This document shows, in pieces, positions 22,961-33,654 of a stretch of 64,000 nucleotides of DNA. Made by a program: the position numbers and the translations under genes. The DNA lies in assembly GCA_039000515.1 (NCBI GenBank), contig JBCFYV010011164.1:31702933-31766932 (forward strand), written 5' to 3'. A model generated the notes under the pieces. That model was given only the letters and a program-made list of their open reading frames with translations. It had not been told where the DNA came from and made no database searches. The stretch comes from Timema cristinae (Eukaryota; Arthropoda; Insecta; Phasmatodea; Timematidae). Each line of letters starts with the position of its first letter. Positions within the stretch are counted from its first letter, which is position 1.

Positions 22961-24643
22961 GTCATTTTTAATATGGTTTACTTGTCTCTTTAAGGAAAAC
23001 CCCTCTATGCTTTTTGAGGTACATTTTGTTGTACATGGAAAAAGGTACAGGAAAGGTTGATAGAAACATATAAAAGGTAACAAAGACAATATAACTCTTA
23101 TCACTACCTCATTCCATATATATAACACCATATTGTTTACTTGCACATTCCTTGATTGATATTGATTTATTGTTAAACAAATTCATTCATTATTTGCTAC
23201 TTATTTGCAGTGACGAAGCTTGATCTTTCTTTTTGGTAGGGCCAAGTCAAAGCTTACTGGTAATGATTTTTTTCTCACCACGTGTTAACATATTGAATTA
23301 AATTTTCCTAATTTTAAAAAATCACTAGAAATACAAAACCATTAAACAAATCTACAAATATAAAGACTAAAATAATACAGGTTTTGAATTAAACTTATTA
23401 AATGATACTTTTTTTTTTACATCCATTACTATTTCCAGCCTGTGGCCTGGTTCAAATGTTATTCAAGTCATATATTTTCTAGTACTGGCTTGCGAGGCCT
23501 GTCATTACTTCAAATGCCTTATAATCTAACTTAATACTAGGGCAGGCCCAACATGCAGTCACCGGCCGTTAATTCATTACTGGTAAAAGGTAGACCCACA
23601 TTTCACCAACAAAACATTTTTCGGCCATGCCGGGAATCAAACCCTGGAATCCTATCTCAGTAGACAGACATTCTACCGACTGAGGTAAGGTATCGGATTC
23701 CAAGTGATGACATTACTTAGCTCGTCTGTTCTGACTGGCAAACATATCGATGACTCTGTTGTTGATGTTTGGAATCCAAGCAATTTCTTGCTTGTGTGTA
23801 GAACAAACAGAAGTTTTTCTTGCAATTTACAATGAAGAAAATGAAGTTTTTAATAAAAAGTTTTCTTTATTCATTTTAATTAATCACTTTCACTCATCGC
23901 CCTACTTCTTGGGTCCTAACCCATACTAAAATACAGGCACATAAACGAAAAAACAAATATTAATAACTTTTATTGTATTGCTGGCCCACCCAGACTGGCC
24001 CTATTTGTTACTTTAAATCTCATAATGGAATGTAAAGGGGCATTAACTCCGAGAGACATCTCGCGCTAAGCGTGGCTTCTCTGTAAGGCCTTTCACATTT
24101 AGCCCATGGTAGCTTTTAGAGTCATTCACTCGAGCGCTGGTACAGTGCTCTCGTGACGTTTGGAGTGAGGAATGAATAATCCTGATTGGTATACTGTATA
24201 TCCAATCCAACAATTCACTCTGCGTAGAGAATGATTCTCCACTTCATATTCATGTTTTTTCCAAAGTATTTTATAGGATAAAAAGAAAGATAAATAAACT
24301 TTTTATGTTCAAAAAATGTTGTAAAAAATTTAGTGGAGCCTAGCTCCTCAAGCCCCTGCTTATCAGTCACCAATTATCATACAGTCCAGAGTGAACATCT
24401 ACAGTTCCAGAGGATCCTGGTTTGATCCCGCCATTCTTAAAAGATGTTAATGATTGGACTTGGTTTCCCTAGCATCCTTATATTATAATTCTTGGGGCAA
24501 GAGTGAAGCTTTCTGACCTTGGTTGGATTTTAAATGGAAGAAAGTCAAGGGAAAAGGGATAGTAATGAAGACAAGAACATAGTTCTTACATTACATAAGG
24601 CGTATTCTTGCGATTGACCTGGTATCAATGTTTACGATCAGAG
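22961..24643. other. Intron 8
   Basis: Contains a single family H arm at about 23032-23080, SINE C (minus strand) at 23421-23695, and moderately GC-rich DNA at 24050-24180. The segment 23208-24370 has weakly inverted ends (CAGTGACGAAGC and a reversed GGTGACTGATAAGC) that may mark a decayed DNA element around the SINE; this is tentative. Confidence 0.4.
23421..23695 (-). mobile_element. SINE family C, minus copy 1
   Basis: Minus strand: tRNA-like head with CTCAGTCGGTAGAATGTCTG and GGGTTTGATTCCCGGCATGG, body with ATGTGGGTCTACC, tail CACAGGCTGGAAATAGTAAT. The tail matches the 3' end of LINE family A. Confidence 0.85.
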
Positions 24644-24716
24644 CATTTTCACGCTCCTGGTGTCGCAGCTGGGGCTACAAGTGTTTATGAACAAGATGAT
24701 ACAGGACCTTTGTTTG
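24644..24716 (+). CDS. ATM: ATM exon 9 (short, borders uncertain)
   Basis: Encodes SIFTLLVSQLGLQVFMNKM and IQDLCL, fitting human SELFQKAKSLMQCAGE by position and helix pattern. The acceptor is taken as the second AG of cagag (exon from 24644), which joins exon 8 in phase 2; using the first AG (exon from 24642) requires the earlier exon 8 donor. Donor gtaatg is good. The exon ends in phase 0 whereas exon 10 needs two incoming bases. Confidence 0.65.
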
Positions 24717-25589
24717 GTAATGCTTTCTTAACCAAACTAAAAACACCTGGTATCATTCAATGAATTGAGAATTATGTGCCAATTTCAAAACAGCATAACT
24801 GCTTATGCTAGATCTAAATGAGCATAACTTCATACTAATGGATTATAACAGTTATATGTAAATAAAAATGGACAACAACTACTAGTTAGAAATATATGAC
24901 AGTAAGTAGCAACTTAAAACCATTTAGTTAGGTTAGAAGAAATATAATTCATTCATGACCTAAGTTTACTTGGATGACAACTCAAAAAGTTACCAGAAAT
25001 AGTTCCTAATATAGCCCTACGCCAACAGCTGACATCTATCCCTTTGGATCATTGTAATGAAAACAAATGGTGATGTATGAATGTGATAGTTAACCACGGT
25101 AATTTTGTATCATTTAAGAAAACATTCTAAATAATAATAAAGTAATGAGCCGTAATGATTATGGTTAAGACTTAGATAAAAACTTAAGATTAGCAATATA
25201 AAGTGAAAAGTTATAATACACTGATGAATTAATAAAATGTTAAAAGTTATTAAAAGGTTGAAATTGATATACTTTTATGTTTAAAAAAAACCAGTTAAGA
25301 TGTGCTTTCAACAAGCATATACAACATATATAATTAAAATATCTAGAACAAAAATTGAGGATAACTCATAGTTTACATTCAAACACTGATGTCTACTAGT
25401 TAAATACAATTAACCTCGTAGGTAAGCGTCTTTCAAAGTGATACAAAAGAATGTGATTGTAAGGTCTTGGACTGTGTTTAAACTTTGGTAATTAATATAA
25501 GTTTAAGTATAGAATCTAAGTCTTATTCTTGTTTAGTCCCATTACTCCCTTAGCAGGTATAATCGGCGTTTAAAAGAAAGCTGATTCAA
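24717..25589. other. Intron 9, first part: nothing firm
   Basis: AT-rich sequence rich in short A runs; no ORF. A small missing ATM exon could lie anywhere in intron 9 (24717-29942) but I cannot identify it. Confidence 0.4.
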
Positions 25590-25596
25590 TTCTCGC

Positions 25597-25633
25597 TGAC
25601 ATGTTTCGGTATGTTTATACCATAATCATGGTC
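25597..25633 (-). repeat. Hammerhead-like hairpin in Penelope 3' region
   Basis: On the minus strand ATGGTATAAACATACCGAAA forms a short stem-loop followed by CGAAACATGTC. Penelope-like elements carry hammerhead ribozyme motifs with a GAAA after stem II; here GAAA is present but the CTGATGA core is not (CATGATTA instead). Probably a dead or non-canonical version. Confidence 0.3.
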
Positions 25634-27027
25634 GATGTAAAATGAAATTAAAGACTATTAGGAAGACTGCAGAGAGGGAAAAACAAAAAAAAATAACATT
25701 ATCCAAAACGTGAAAAAAAACAACTAAATAGGTAAACAAACTTACCAAAGTTGTTGTGCGAGAACACAATGTGATGTTACGACTGATAGATTGAAACTAA
25801 TCGGGGTGTGGTTTAAACAGACGGATAAGTGGGAAAACAAAAGACTAACGAAATAGTGCCATGGCAACGAAAGTTTACATTATCACTGATGGTAGGGAAA
25901 TGGCTATTGAAACAATGAATGTGAAATAATGAGTAAAACAAGGATGGATAGATTAATGGAAGGACACAAAATGAGGGACTGGTAAACTAATCTTCTTGAC
26001 TCCAGCTCGATCATGTCGTAGACTACGCTGGGGGGAAGAGCAGGATAACAAAGTTTACAGGATTTTAATACTTTTAGGTAGATGTGTTAATGAATTTACA
26101 AGAATTTGGTTGGATTGTTGTAATTGTTCATTAATGATTTATTTATTTTGGAATAAAGCTGCTTGTATGAAGAAAAAAATTGGCATTGTTTAATTTTGCG
26201 CCTTTGTGAGAAATGTGAAGGTGTACCATGCATTGTTCTATTGGTTTGGGTTAATGGTTGGAATTTTTTAGATGATCTGCAAATTTTGATTTGATCCTGT
26301 TGTGTATGAAATCTGAAATATGTTCTTTGTAACAGACTTTAAAGTTCTAGCCAGTCTTTCCAGTGTAGATACTATCACATTTACACATAAGTTTGTAAAT
26401 CCCATTTTTATTATATTTATCATTTTGTTCAAATTGCTATTGCTGAGATTTTTCTTTATTGTATTGTTGGTGAAAAAAAGCAATGTTGGGATTGTACTTT
26501 TTAATAAAGTTTGTGATGTGATGGGTTTCGGGACCAGTGTAAGTGAATATGACCCATTTATCCTTTTTCCTAGAACAGTTGTGGTTATCACTAGTAAGGG
26601 TGGTTGAGAAGTTATGCGATCTTTTTTTTTTATCTTGTAGATGAGGTAGTGAGAGTACCCATTGTTAGTGGCTATTAATTTAATAGTATTGAGCTCATTT
26701 TATAGTTGGATTTACTGAGTGGGATATTTAATAACCGGTGAAATAGACTATTGAAGGCAGCGAGTTTGTGAGAAATGGGATGATTAGAATCTTTAGGGAT
26801 GATGTCATCGGTGTAGGTAGGTTTCCTGTATATTTTGTAAACTAAATGGTTATTCAAATTTTTAGAGATATGGAGGTCAAGATAATTGATAGTAGGATTG
26901 TTTTCATTCTTGATAGTGAAAGAGAGATTCGGATGAATGTTGTTGACCAATGTGGAAATATCAGAGAGATTAAGGTTGTTGTCGTATAAAAGTAAGATAT
27001 CATCCACATATCTTATAACACTTCTGA

Positions 27028-27220
27028 ATTAATTAGCTGATAATCGCCCCGTGATCGAGCACTAATTAAAGCGGTACAGTACCTTGATGATATAATTGGT
27101 AATTATAGCCCCGTGATTGAGCGCTAATTGTTGAACTATTGAATTAATCGCCCCTCGGTGGGCCCCTTGTATAACATTCCTGTTACAGCCTCTACGTTGT
27201 GCGCCATTTATAACATTATT
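27028..27220. repeat. Short insertion with two GCCCCGTGAT units
   Basis: This segment interrupts the Penelope RT region. It contains two diverged direct copies, ATCGCCCCGTGATCGAGCAC and TAGCCCCGTGATTGAGCGC, about 70 bp apart, and ends near GGGCCCCTTGTATAACATT. Source unknown. Confidence 0.5.
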
Positions 27221-27366
27221 AAATTATGTTGATTGAAATCCAAACAAATTATAGAATCTTTGATGATGTTGATGGTTTCAAAAACTTGAACTTTGGTGTA
27301 AAGGTTGGAAATATCAAGTGATATAAATGAGTATTTTATTGATGGAAATAGAATTGAGTTTTTTAG

Positions 27367-27551
27367 TTAAGTGAATAAAGCTTTCAATATTGAATTTGTT
27401 AGGGAGTTTGAGGTTATCAGATAATACTGTTGCTACCTTATTGGCAAGTTTGTATGCTGACGCATTTTGATAACTAACCAGAGGTCAAATTGGAATATCT
27501 GGTAACCTCAAATTCCCTAACAAATTCATATTGAAAGCTCTATTCACTTAA
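27367..27551. repeat. Inverted repeat at Penelope 5' boundary
   Basis: Arms of about 55 bp (27367-27424 and 27497-27551) match inverted with few differences: AAGTGAATAAAGCTTTCAAT against ATTGAAAGCTCTATTCACTT, GTTAGGGAGTTTGAGGTTA against TAACCTCAAATTCCCTAAC. The loop is about 70 bases. Confidence 0.85.
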
Positions 27552-27673
27552 GAACTGAGGTAGTTTCATTAACAGTAAGAATAAAAGGCATCAAAATATT
27601 AAGGAATCATGTTTGACAAACCTTGTTTAAACCAAACACAAAAAATAAATTTTTGACATTATAATTTTTCTAG

Positions 27674-28539
27674 TAATGGGTGACCTTAATGCAAAAGTAG
27701 GTGAAGACAAGGACGGGTTTGAGGACATTTTCGTTAGTGAAGGACGAGGAGAAAAAATGAGGAAGGTAGAAGAAGGCTGTTGGAGATATTTGCAAGAAAT
27801 AAAATTAAAGTGTCAAATAGTTGGTAAAAGAAGGAAAGAGAAAGTCATAAAATCACTAGATACAGCTGGGATGAGAGTAAGACTACTTCCTCGTGGAATA
27901 AAAAATAAAAAGGCAGACCGTAAACATCAAGGTAATACCAAGTGTGCCCCTAGGTTGCTGATGGCAGACATAAAGGCATGGGGAGTTTAGAGAAAAATAG
28001 CAAAACAAGAAGTTTGTTGAGATTTACAGGGAAAGTATGTAGGAGGACATGTGATAAGAGGAAGTGGAAACAGACACCTAGGTGGAACTACAGGGTGAAG
28101 GACTCATTGGAGGAAAAGAATAAAGCATTCAGATGGAGTTTTAATAATAGGAATGAAGAAACAGAGGAAGAATTTGGGAAGAAGAAGCAAACAGTGAAGC
28201 GAGGGGTACAGGAAGCCAGGAAGGATTGGATGCAAAAATTGACATAAATGTTGGAAAGAGATGTGGCAGGAAATAATGTGTTATATAGTCAGGTAATAAA
28301 CAGAAGTTAAGAGAAAAGAGATTAAGGTAGAATCATGAGTGAAGAAGGAAGAACAATGAAGACCGTAGACGAAGAAGAAAGGAACTATGACTAGATATTT
28401 TGAGATGATGTTAAACAAAGAAGGGAAAGGAGATGAGAGTGAAACAGAGGAGTATGAAGACATAGCAGAACAAGAGGAAATAGGTCATATACGGAAAGAG
28501 GTGGGGGATGTATTAAAGAGGATGACACAAAGAAAAGCA
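27674..28539 (+). mobile_element. RTE-like LINE fragment, endonuclease to RT linker
   Basis: Opens MGDLNAKVGEDKDGFED, the GDFNA(K/R)VG motif near the C-terminal part of APE-type endonucleases, and continues through decayed frames to RGVQEARKDWMQKL and a DVLKRMTQRKA stretch. Interrupted exactly after RKA by the solo LTR; coding similarity resumes at 29285. Broken by stops. Confidence 0.82.
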
Positions 28540-29280
28540 TGTTGTGCCTCACTGTTCAGTCAGACCTTGTATCTTTCTTCCGCACGCACTTGCACAGGCC
28601 ACGCCAACCACCCTCCCTACTGCCTGACCGCCCCACACTTCATGCTCTATAAGCCGTTCGTGACACTGTACACAGCGCCAATGAGAACTTCTCTTTCTAT
28701 TGGCTCGCTTGGCGGCCACTATTGCTCACATTTTACTGCACCAATGAGAAGCTCCCTTTTCTCCCATTGGACAAGGCCAGGCAGCAGTGGAGGGTATTTA
28801 GCACGGTGGTTCCTCGGTCGAAGGCCAGTCTGAGAGTGGCTACCCAAACTGGGTATGCGTTTGAAAGAGCTAATAAATTGTCGGGTTTTGTAAAGAGCAA
28901 TTTTGTCTGAACTCCCTCTCCTTCCGTCGTTATTCTGTACCTCCCACCGCGACTCACGCTTCCGGACTCTATCCTACCTCCCACCGTGACTCACGCTGCC
29001 GGGACATCTATCCCACCACTCCCCCATGACTCGCGTTGCTGGGACTCTATCCTACCTCCTGCCATGACTCGCGTTGCTGGGACTCTATCTCCTCACCTAC
29101 CACGTCGGATCCACGCTTGCCGGGACCATCTATCTCCCTACCTACCTGCACACCGTGGACTCACGTGTGTTGTTGGAACAATCTCGCCGACCTTTTTCCT
29201 ACCCCTACCCACACAAAACACAACGTCGCCGTCATCGTGACATCAACCAGTTACCCCCGAAGCCGCAGGAAGGGATAACA
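28540..29280 (+). mobile_element. Solo LTR, 741 bp, inserted in a LINE
   Basis: Begins TGTTGTGCC and ends GGGATAACA (TGTT...AACA termini). Flanked by AGCA at 28536-28539 and 29281-29284, a perfect 4-bp target duplication. Much GC-richer than surroundings. Four CCAAT or ATTGG boxes lie at 28677-28772, a possible polyadenylation signal AATAAA at 28872, and several diverged CCC-CGTGACTCACGCTGCC repeats at 28940-29110. No internal gag-pol or second LTR is present in the window. The LTR is alone, so the internal region was probably lost by LTR-LTR recombination. Confidence 0.88.
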
Positions 29281-29365
29281 AGCACTCAATGTGGATGAAC
29301 TGACTGGAAATATTATATCTGCAAACCCAAACTTTGTTCGAAAATTTTTCTTGAATGATAAAAAT
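29281..29365 (+). mobile_element. LINE fragment, continuation after LTR
   Basis: After the duplicated AGCA the LINE frame resumes with LNVDELTGNIIS, the expected neighbour of the RKA in LINE RT linkers. It soon runs into family E repeat. Confidence 0.65.
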
Positions 29366-29379
29366 CTATTGCACAACTT

Positions 29380-29525
29380 ACTTTGGAGGGAAGTAAAGCC
29401 CTTAGTCCCATGGTGATTGTGGCATGTAAAATAACATTAGAAGATATTTGAAAGTACCTTTCCGGCAAAATAAATAGGTCCTCTCACTCGCTCATAGAAA
29501 TTCTTGTGTGCTGGGATACCAACTC
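29380..29525 (+). repeat. Family E repeat, shorter copy
   Basis: GTGATTGTGGCATGTAAAAT, ACCTTTCCGGCAAAATAAA and TTCTTGTGTGCTGGGATA are shared with 14.8-14.95 kb. Confidence 0.6.
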
Positions 29526-29942
29526 CTTCCCCAATCCGTACATTCCATATCACTCTCAGCACCCTGTATAATCATTGTATTCCATCAGCTGTATTATAGC
29601 AAAGATAAAGTATATTGACCTCTCTGTGCTGTTCCTCTCATCTTCCTTTCTTTTTATTTCTTATTCTCTTTTCCAATATCTTGTATATTTTTGAACAGTG
29701 GCACATCAGCGTTATTCCTATATAATTCGAACAAGGTACTAAAGACTGGAAAAAGTGATTTATACTACCAATATTCAAGAAATAGACAGAAAGGATAAAT
29801 GAACAATTCATCATCATCATCACCATCATCATCTTCATCATCGACACATTATCAAACTTTTAATATTGTTTGTTATGTTAAAACAAATTGATAACTAAAC
29901 TAACCAATATCATAAACACTATGAACATTTTGTTTATTACAG
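29526..29942. other. Intron 9, 3' part: two LINE scraps head to head
   Basis: 29526-29740 is a minus-strand LINE A scrap (compare 34.9 and 39.2 kb). At 29741-29800 a plus-strand scrap reads GTKDWKK then LPIFKK, a LINE RT N-terminal motif, ending in ATC repeats. The last 100 bases are the exon 10 acceptor region. Confidence 0.5.
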
Positions 29943-30184
29943 TCTTTGTGTTGTCATGCGAAACCTGCTGCTAAAAGTGTGGACCTGTGGCGAGTTGTTT
30001 TTGACTGACCCTGAAGTGAACAGAGCTGCGACCCTGAACTTGGTGACCCACCTAAAAGCCTTGCTCCCTACAGATCTTCAGGCGGATGTGGTGCTCCAAG
30101 TGAGGAATGCAGTGCCTGTAGAGCTCGTGACAGCTCTAATTTCACTGTTGCCTGTCAAGACAGTGCTCGACTTTAATGAAGACT
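29943..30184 (+). CDS. ATM: ATM exon 10
   Basis: 242 bases, acceptor tattacag and donor gtgagt, phase 2 in and phase 1 out. Encodes LCVVMRNLLLKVWTCGELF, then LNLVTHLKALLPTDL and VLDFNEDC. Corresponds to human SLRNMMQLCTRCLSN and ICKSLASFI. Its single incoming base plus frame does not agree with the phase 0 end of exon 9, so a very small exon is missing from the model or there is another one-base error. Confidence 0.85.
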
Positions 30185-30872
30185 GTGAGTTAAAATGTCG
30201 GATAGCTAGTGTTGGGTTTATAACAAGCGAGGGATAAACACAGTTGCCACTCCCTTGTTTTTTATGTTATTAATCATGTTTATAAACAAGAGCTATTAGT
30301 GGTACCTTACTACCCTTAACAATTTACATTTCATACTAAATATTTTAATAACACACCATATGGAGATACATTTTTAAGAAAATTTACCAACATTTGTATA
30401 AGGAAGGGGCTTAAAAATTACCAATATTAATAACCTTATGAATGCAGTTCTGTCTTATTCTCTGAAATGCAAACTTCTTCTCCAATGAATAATTATTATT
30501 AATTACATAACATTGCTTAATATGCCAAGGAGAACAATAAGTACATTAGAATTCTGGTAGGAAGGACCTTTGGGAAAATACAAACTATTTTTGTGGTCAA
30601 TATTGATAACATTTTACTGTATTATTTGTGTTATCTTATAATTGTATTGATTAGGGGTCTGCGAGCACCAGTTTTTTGTTTGAGTTGATCTCGAGCGAGT
30701 TTATCATGAAGCTCCATAGTATCAAGCCAAGTTAAACTTGGGTTGATTAAATATATATAATTTTAAAAGTTAACTATGTAAATAAAACCGAGTATGTGTT
30801 AAAAATATTTTAGTTTATGAATCAGGGTTAAAAAAAACAGTTTTAGAATTTAAATTTTTTTATTTTTAAATA
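30185..30872. other. Intron 10, first part
   Basis: AT-rich. At 30652-30740 there is a GGGGTCTGCGAGC-type terminus of the CTCGAG-rich family I, with related ends at 40.97, 41.4 and 63.2 kb. No coding signal. Confidence 0.4.
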
Positions 30873-33144
30873 CAGTGAAATCTTTGTTAATAGACATCTT
30901 TGTGTTATGATCGCCTCTTTAAAAGGTAACCAGTGACACTTATTGAGCTTAGTGAAACGCTTATATTTAAAGACCCTCCTTAACCAACTTAGTTAAGACT
31001 GAAAGAGAGCGTAAGTAAACTACTAATTAACAAATCAAAGGTAGGTTTAGAGGGTTACACAAAACACGTGGTTTCCCACAGGGATCTTTAAATCAAAATC
31101 CATTTACAAAAAAAGGCTTTAGAATTTATTACAAAATAAAAAATATTAAAGACATTTTATACTGTTAATTTAAAGTAAGAGAGAAAAGATTTACATTTAC
31201 AACTTTACCGATTTATCAAAAAGGGTTACATCATAAAAGATGTCTCTAGTAGAAGACCAGAGAACAAAAAATAATATTAATAAAGATAAAAAAAATAGCC
31301 TTCAACCATCATACCTAATCCCCTGTGTGATTATAGTTTAAACCGCTTGGTATATAGGATGCCGACTGATACAAAATAGCAACATAAAAAACCAGGTCTC
31401 ATGGTCAACACATTTAGCGTTACATCATTATACAAAAAGATACAAAATAATAAAACCTAAAAGGTCAAAATCATAAAGATAACTACACAGTAACTTTACC
31501 TCATAATACCAAAAAATAATAACAAAAGGAAAAAGACTACATTTTAAATTTGAATTAATTCACCAATCAAGTTAAAAAAAGACGAAATAAAAATTGAATG
31601 TCTCACGTCAATTGAATCCAAAGAGCGAGTGAAAGAGTCAACGGCGTCATCTGCCTGAACAGGAAATCGTGATTAATTTGAGGCCAATCAGCGGCAAGTC
31701 CGCAAGATAAAAAAGGACCAATGGCATTATAGTTGAAGACTTAACATTTACAAAATACTTAGAAAACAAATATACGCAAAAGGAACCCAAGGTACAAAAA
31801 AAAATCATTAAGGTAAAATCAAATACATAAAAAAAGGTACAAAGATATTATTTAGCAAATATTATTAAAAACTTTAGTTCCACTAATTCCCATCCAGATC
31901 GCCACCTACTCCGGAAGTACTGCTCTTTAATTTAAACTTTGTCAGACAGACTTCGCTACTCGCCACTACCAGAAGCTTTAAGGTCGATAGAAATTGGTCA
32001 GTTTATAACCAACAGTACATCTGTTAGTGGACTCTTCATTATAATAGACCGTTTAAATTTCCCTGGCAAAATAACATGGGCTCTTACAATGAAACAACCT
32101 CTCAATACAGGACTTCTCAATAATAGAAACAGACACTTCTAAAGAGGCATATGCCTAACACTCTCTAAATCTAATCTCTGAAGTGTAAGGAAGTACTGTG
32201 CAGGGCGTACTTTGTACACATTGTCAAATATGAAGCAGAAACATGGACAATGACTGTAAGAGAGACTAGGAAAGTGGTGGCCATGTAAATGAAGTTTGTG
32301 AGGAACATGCTAGTTTTCACGAGGAGAAACAAGATTAGTAAATAAGTTATCTAGGAAAGAGTGGGCTACAGGGAGAACATAAGATATGTGAGATAGTAGA
32401 GGAAGCAAGGCTAAGATGGCATGGGCATGTAATGAGGATGGAAAAAGATAGTATGCCCAAAAAAAGTGTTGGAAATGAAGGATGTGGTAAAAAGACTGCA
32501 GGGGAGGCCAAGAAAGAGATGGGAGAAGCAGATAACAGAATGTGTTCAAGTGAGAGGGGAAGAATGGAAGAAATTAAAGGAGGAAGAGTGGTGAAAGGAT
32601 AGAGGCAGTTTACTAAACTGACTCGGCCACAGGCTGGAGAAAGTTGATGCATGATGATAATTCTCTAAACATTGGGAAAAGGTTTAATGGGGGAATATTA
32701 AGAATGCCTTTGTCTCACGTGAAGTGTGAGTAGTCCCTTTATAAGGAAAGTTTCTTAGCCTACAGATTAATGACTGCGGTATCTCAAGGTAATACCTCCC
32801 ATCCCTTAAGAGCCATCAGTAGGGGAAGGGAATGTTCCAGCATTTGGCTGTGCCTGTGCACACAAATTACAGAAAGCCTATGTTCACATTTCATTTCCGT
32901 ATTATTTTGTGTACTATACAATCTGACAGTAAACTGCATACATTATTTATTCATTATTCAATTATCCTGCATAGTGCAGTAATTATATTGTTTTAGGTAT
33001 TATTCACAGTATATGGGTGAGTATGAATTAAACGGTGTTCAAGAAGTGTGAATAAAAATATAAATTTTTCTATATAGCAGAAAACTCTTACTAACAGGCT
33101 TTTGTTCAATCCCAAAAGGTGACAGCTATTAAGTGATTTCACTG
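30873..33144. mobile_element. pogo/mariner-type TIR element, about 2.27 kb
   Basis: Left end CAGTGAAATCTTTGTTAATA and right end, reversed, CAGTGAAATCACTTAATAGC. Both ends are flanked by TA. A subterminal region near 32100-32160 repeats the CTCAATAATAGAAACAGAC theme. Contains a plus-strand LINE A 3' fragment at 32165-32660. No transposase recognised. Confidence 0.75.
32165..32660 (+). mobile_element. LINE family A 3' end, plus copy
   Basis: The only plus-strand copy of LINE A. Decayed frame reads the ARLRWHGHVMRMEKD-type motif (near 32405-32450) and GRPRKRWEKQI (near 32500), then CCACAGGCTGGAGAAAG and a GATGATAA tail. These C-terminal motifs are typical of RTE-like LINE polyproteins. Confidence 0.78.
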
Positions 33145-33274
33145 TAATTAAAAAAAAAAAAAGCTATAGTAAATTATAGGATGAAATTTTAAATATACTT
33201 TGATAGTACCAAAACATTAATTATAATTTAATTTAATACTACTTGCTTCAGTGTTTGAATTGTCTAAGGGTCAC

Positions 33275-33492
33275 TCTCATTTTATTAAAATGGCCTGCTT
33301 AATACAAGGTGATCAGGGTTCAAATCCCAGTCGGGTCAACTGAGTGTGGTTTTCCCCTAAATGGTTCCCCACTCTCCGTCCATACAAATGCAGCTAAATT
33401 AACTTTTAAGATGCTTTCATCCTCATTCCTACTCCATTAGATTAATTATCATACATGCATATAATATGAACAGGTAGTAAGACTCTGTGATA

Positions 33493-33553
<61 letters not shown>

Positions 33554-33555
33554 TT
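33275..33555 (+). mobile_element. SINE family B
   Basis: tRNA-like B box GGGTTCAAATCCC in the head, a body different from family A, and a 3' end GAACAGGTAGTAAGACTCTG followed by a TAA microsatellite (33496-33553). The end matches the family A tail. Confidence 0.75.
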
Positions 33556-33654
33556 CTTAAGAAAAGTTTAACAAAAAGCATTCATAAAAATTTGTTTAGA
33601 TATGATAATTTAACGATATAAAAATATATTTATCCCATCAGTGAGATAGATCAT

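Larger units (their letters stand above)
25590..27555 (-). mobile_element. Penelope-like element, decayed
   Basis: On the minus strand: a YVDDILLLYD catalytic motif of reverse transcriptase at about 26980-27017, then NYLDLHISK, YKIYRKPTYTD, SNHPISHKLAAFNSLFHRLL (26.7-26.9 kb). Downstream a GIY-YIG endonuclease is readable at 26270-26410: GIYKLMCKCDSIYTGKTG, then FKVCYKEH, with one stop. This RT plus GIY-YIG order defines Penelope-like elements. An upstream RT piece (LYTKVQVFETINIIKDS) lies near 27290, separated by a foreign ~190 bp. Confidence 0.88.

Noticed and set aside
28985..29240. ORFs of 74-84 residues with MTHAAGT/DSRCWDS repeats
   Set aside because: They lie inside the solo LTR repeat region and shift frame between units; not a gene.
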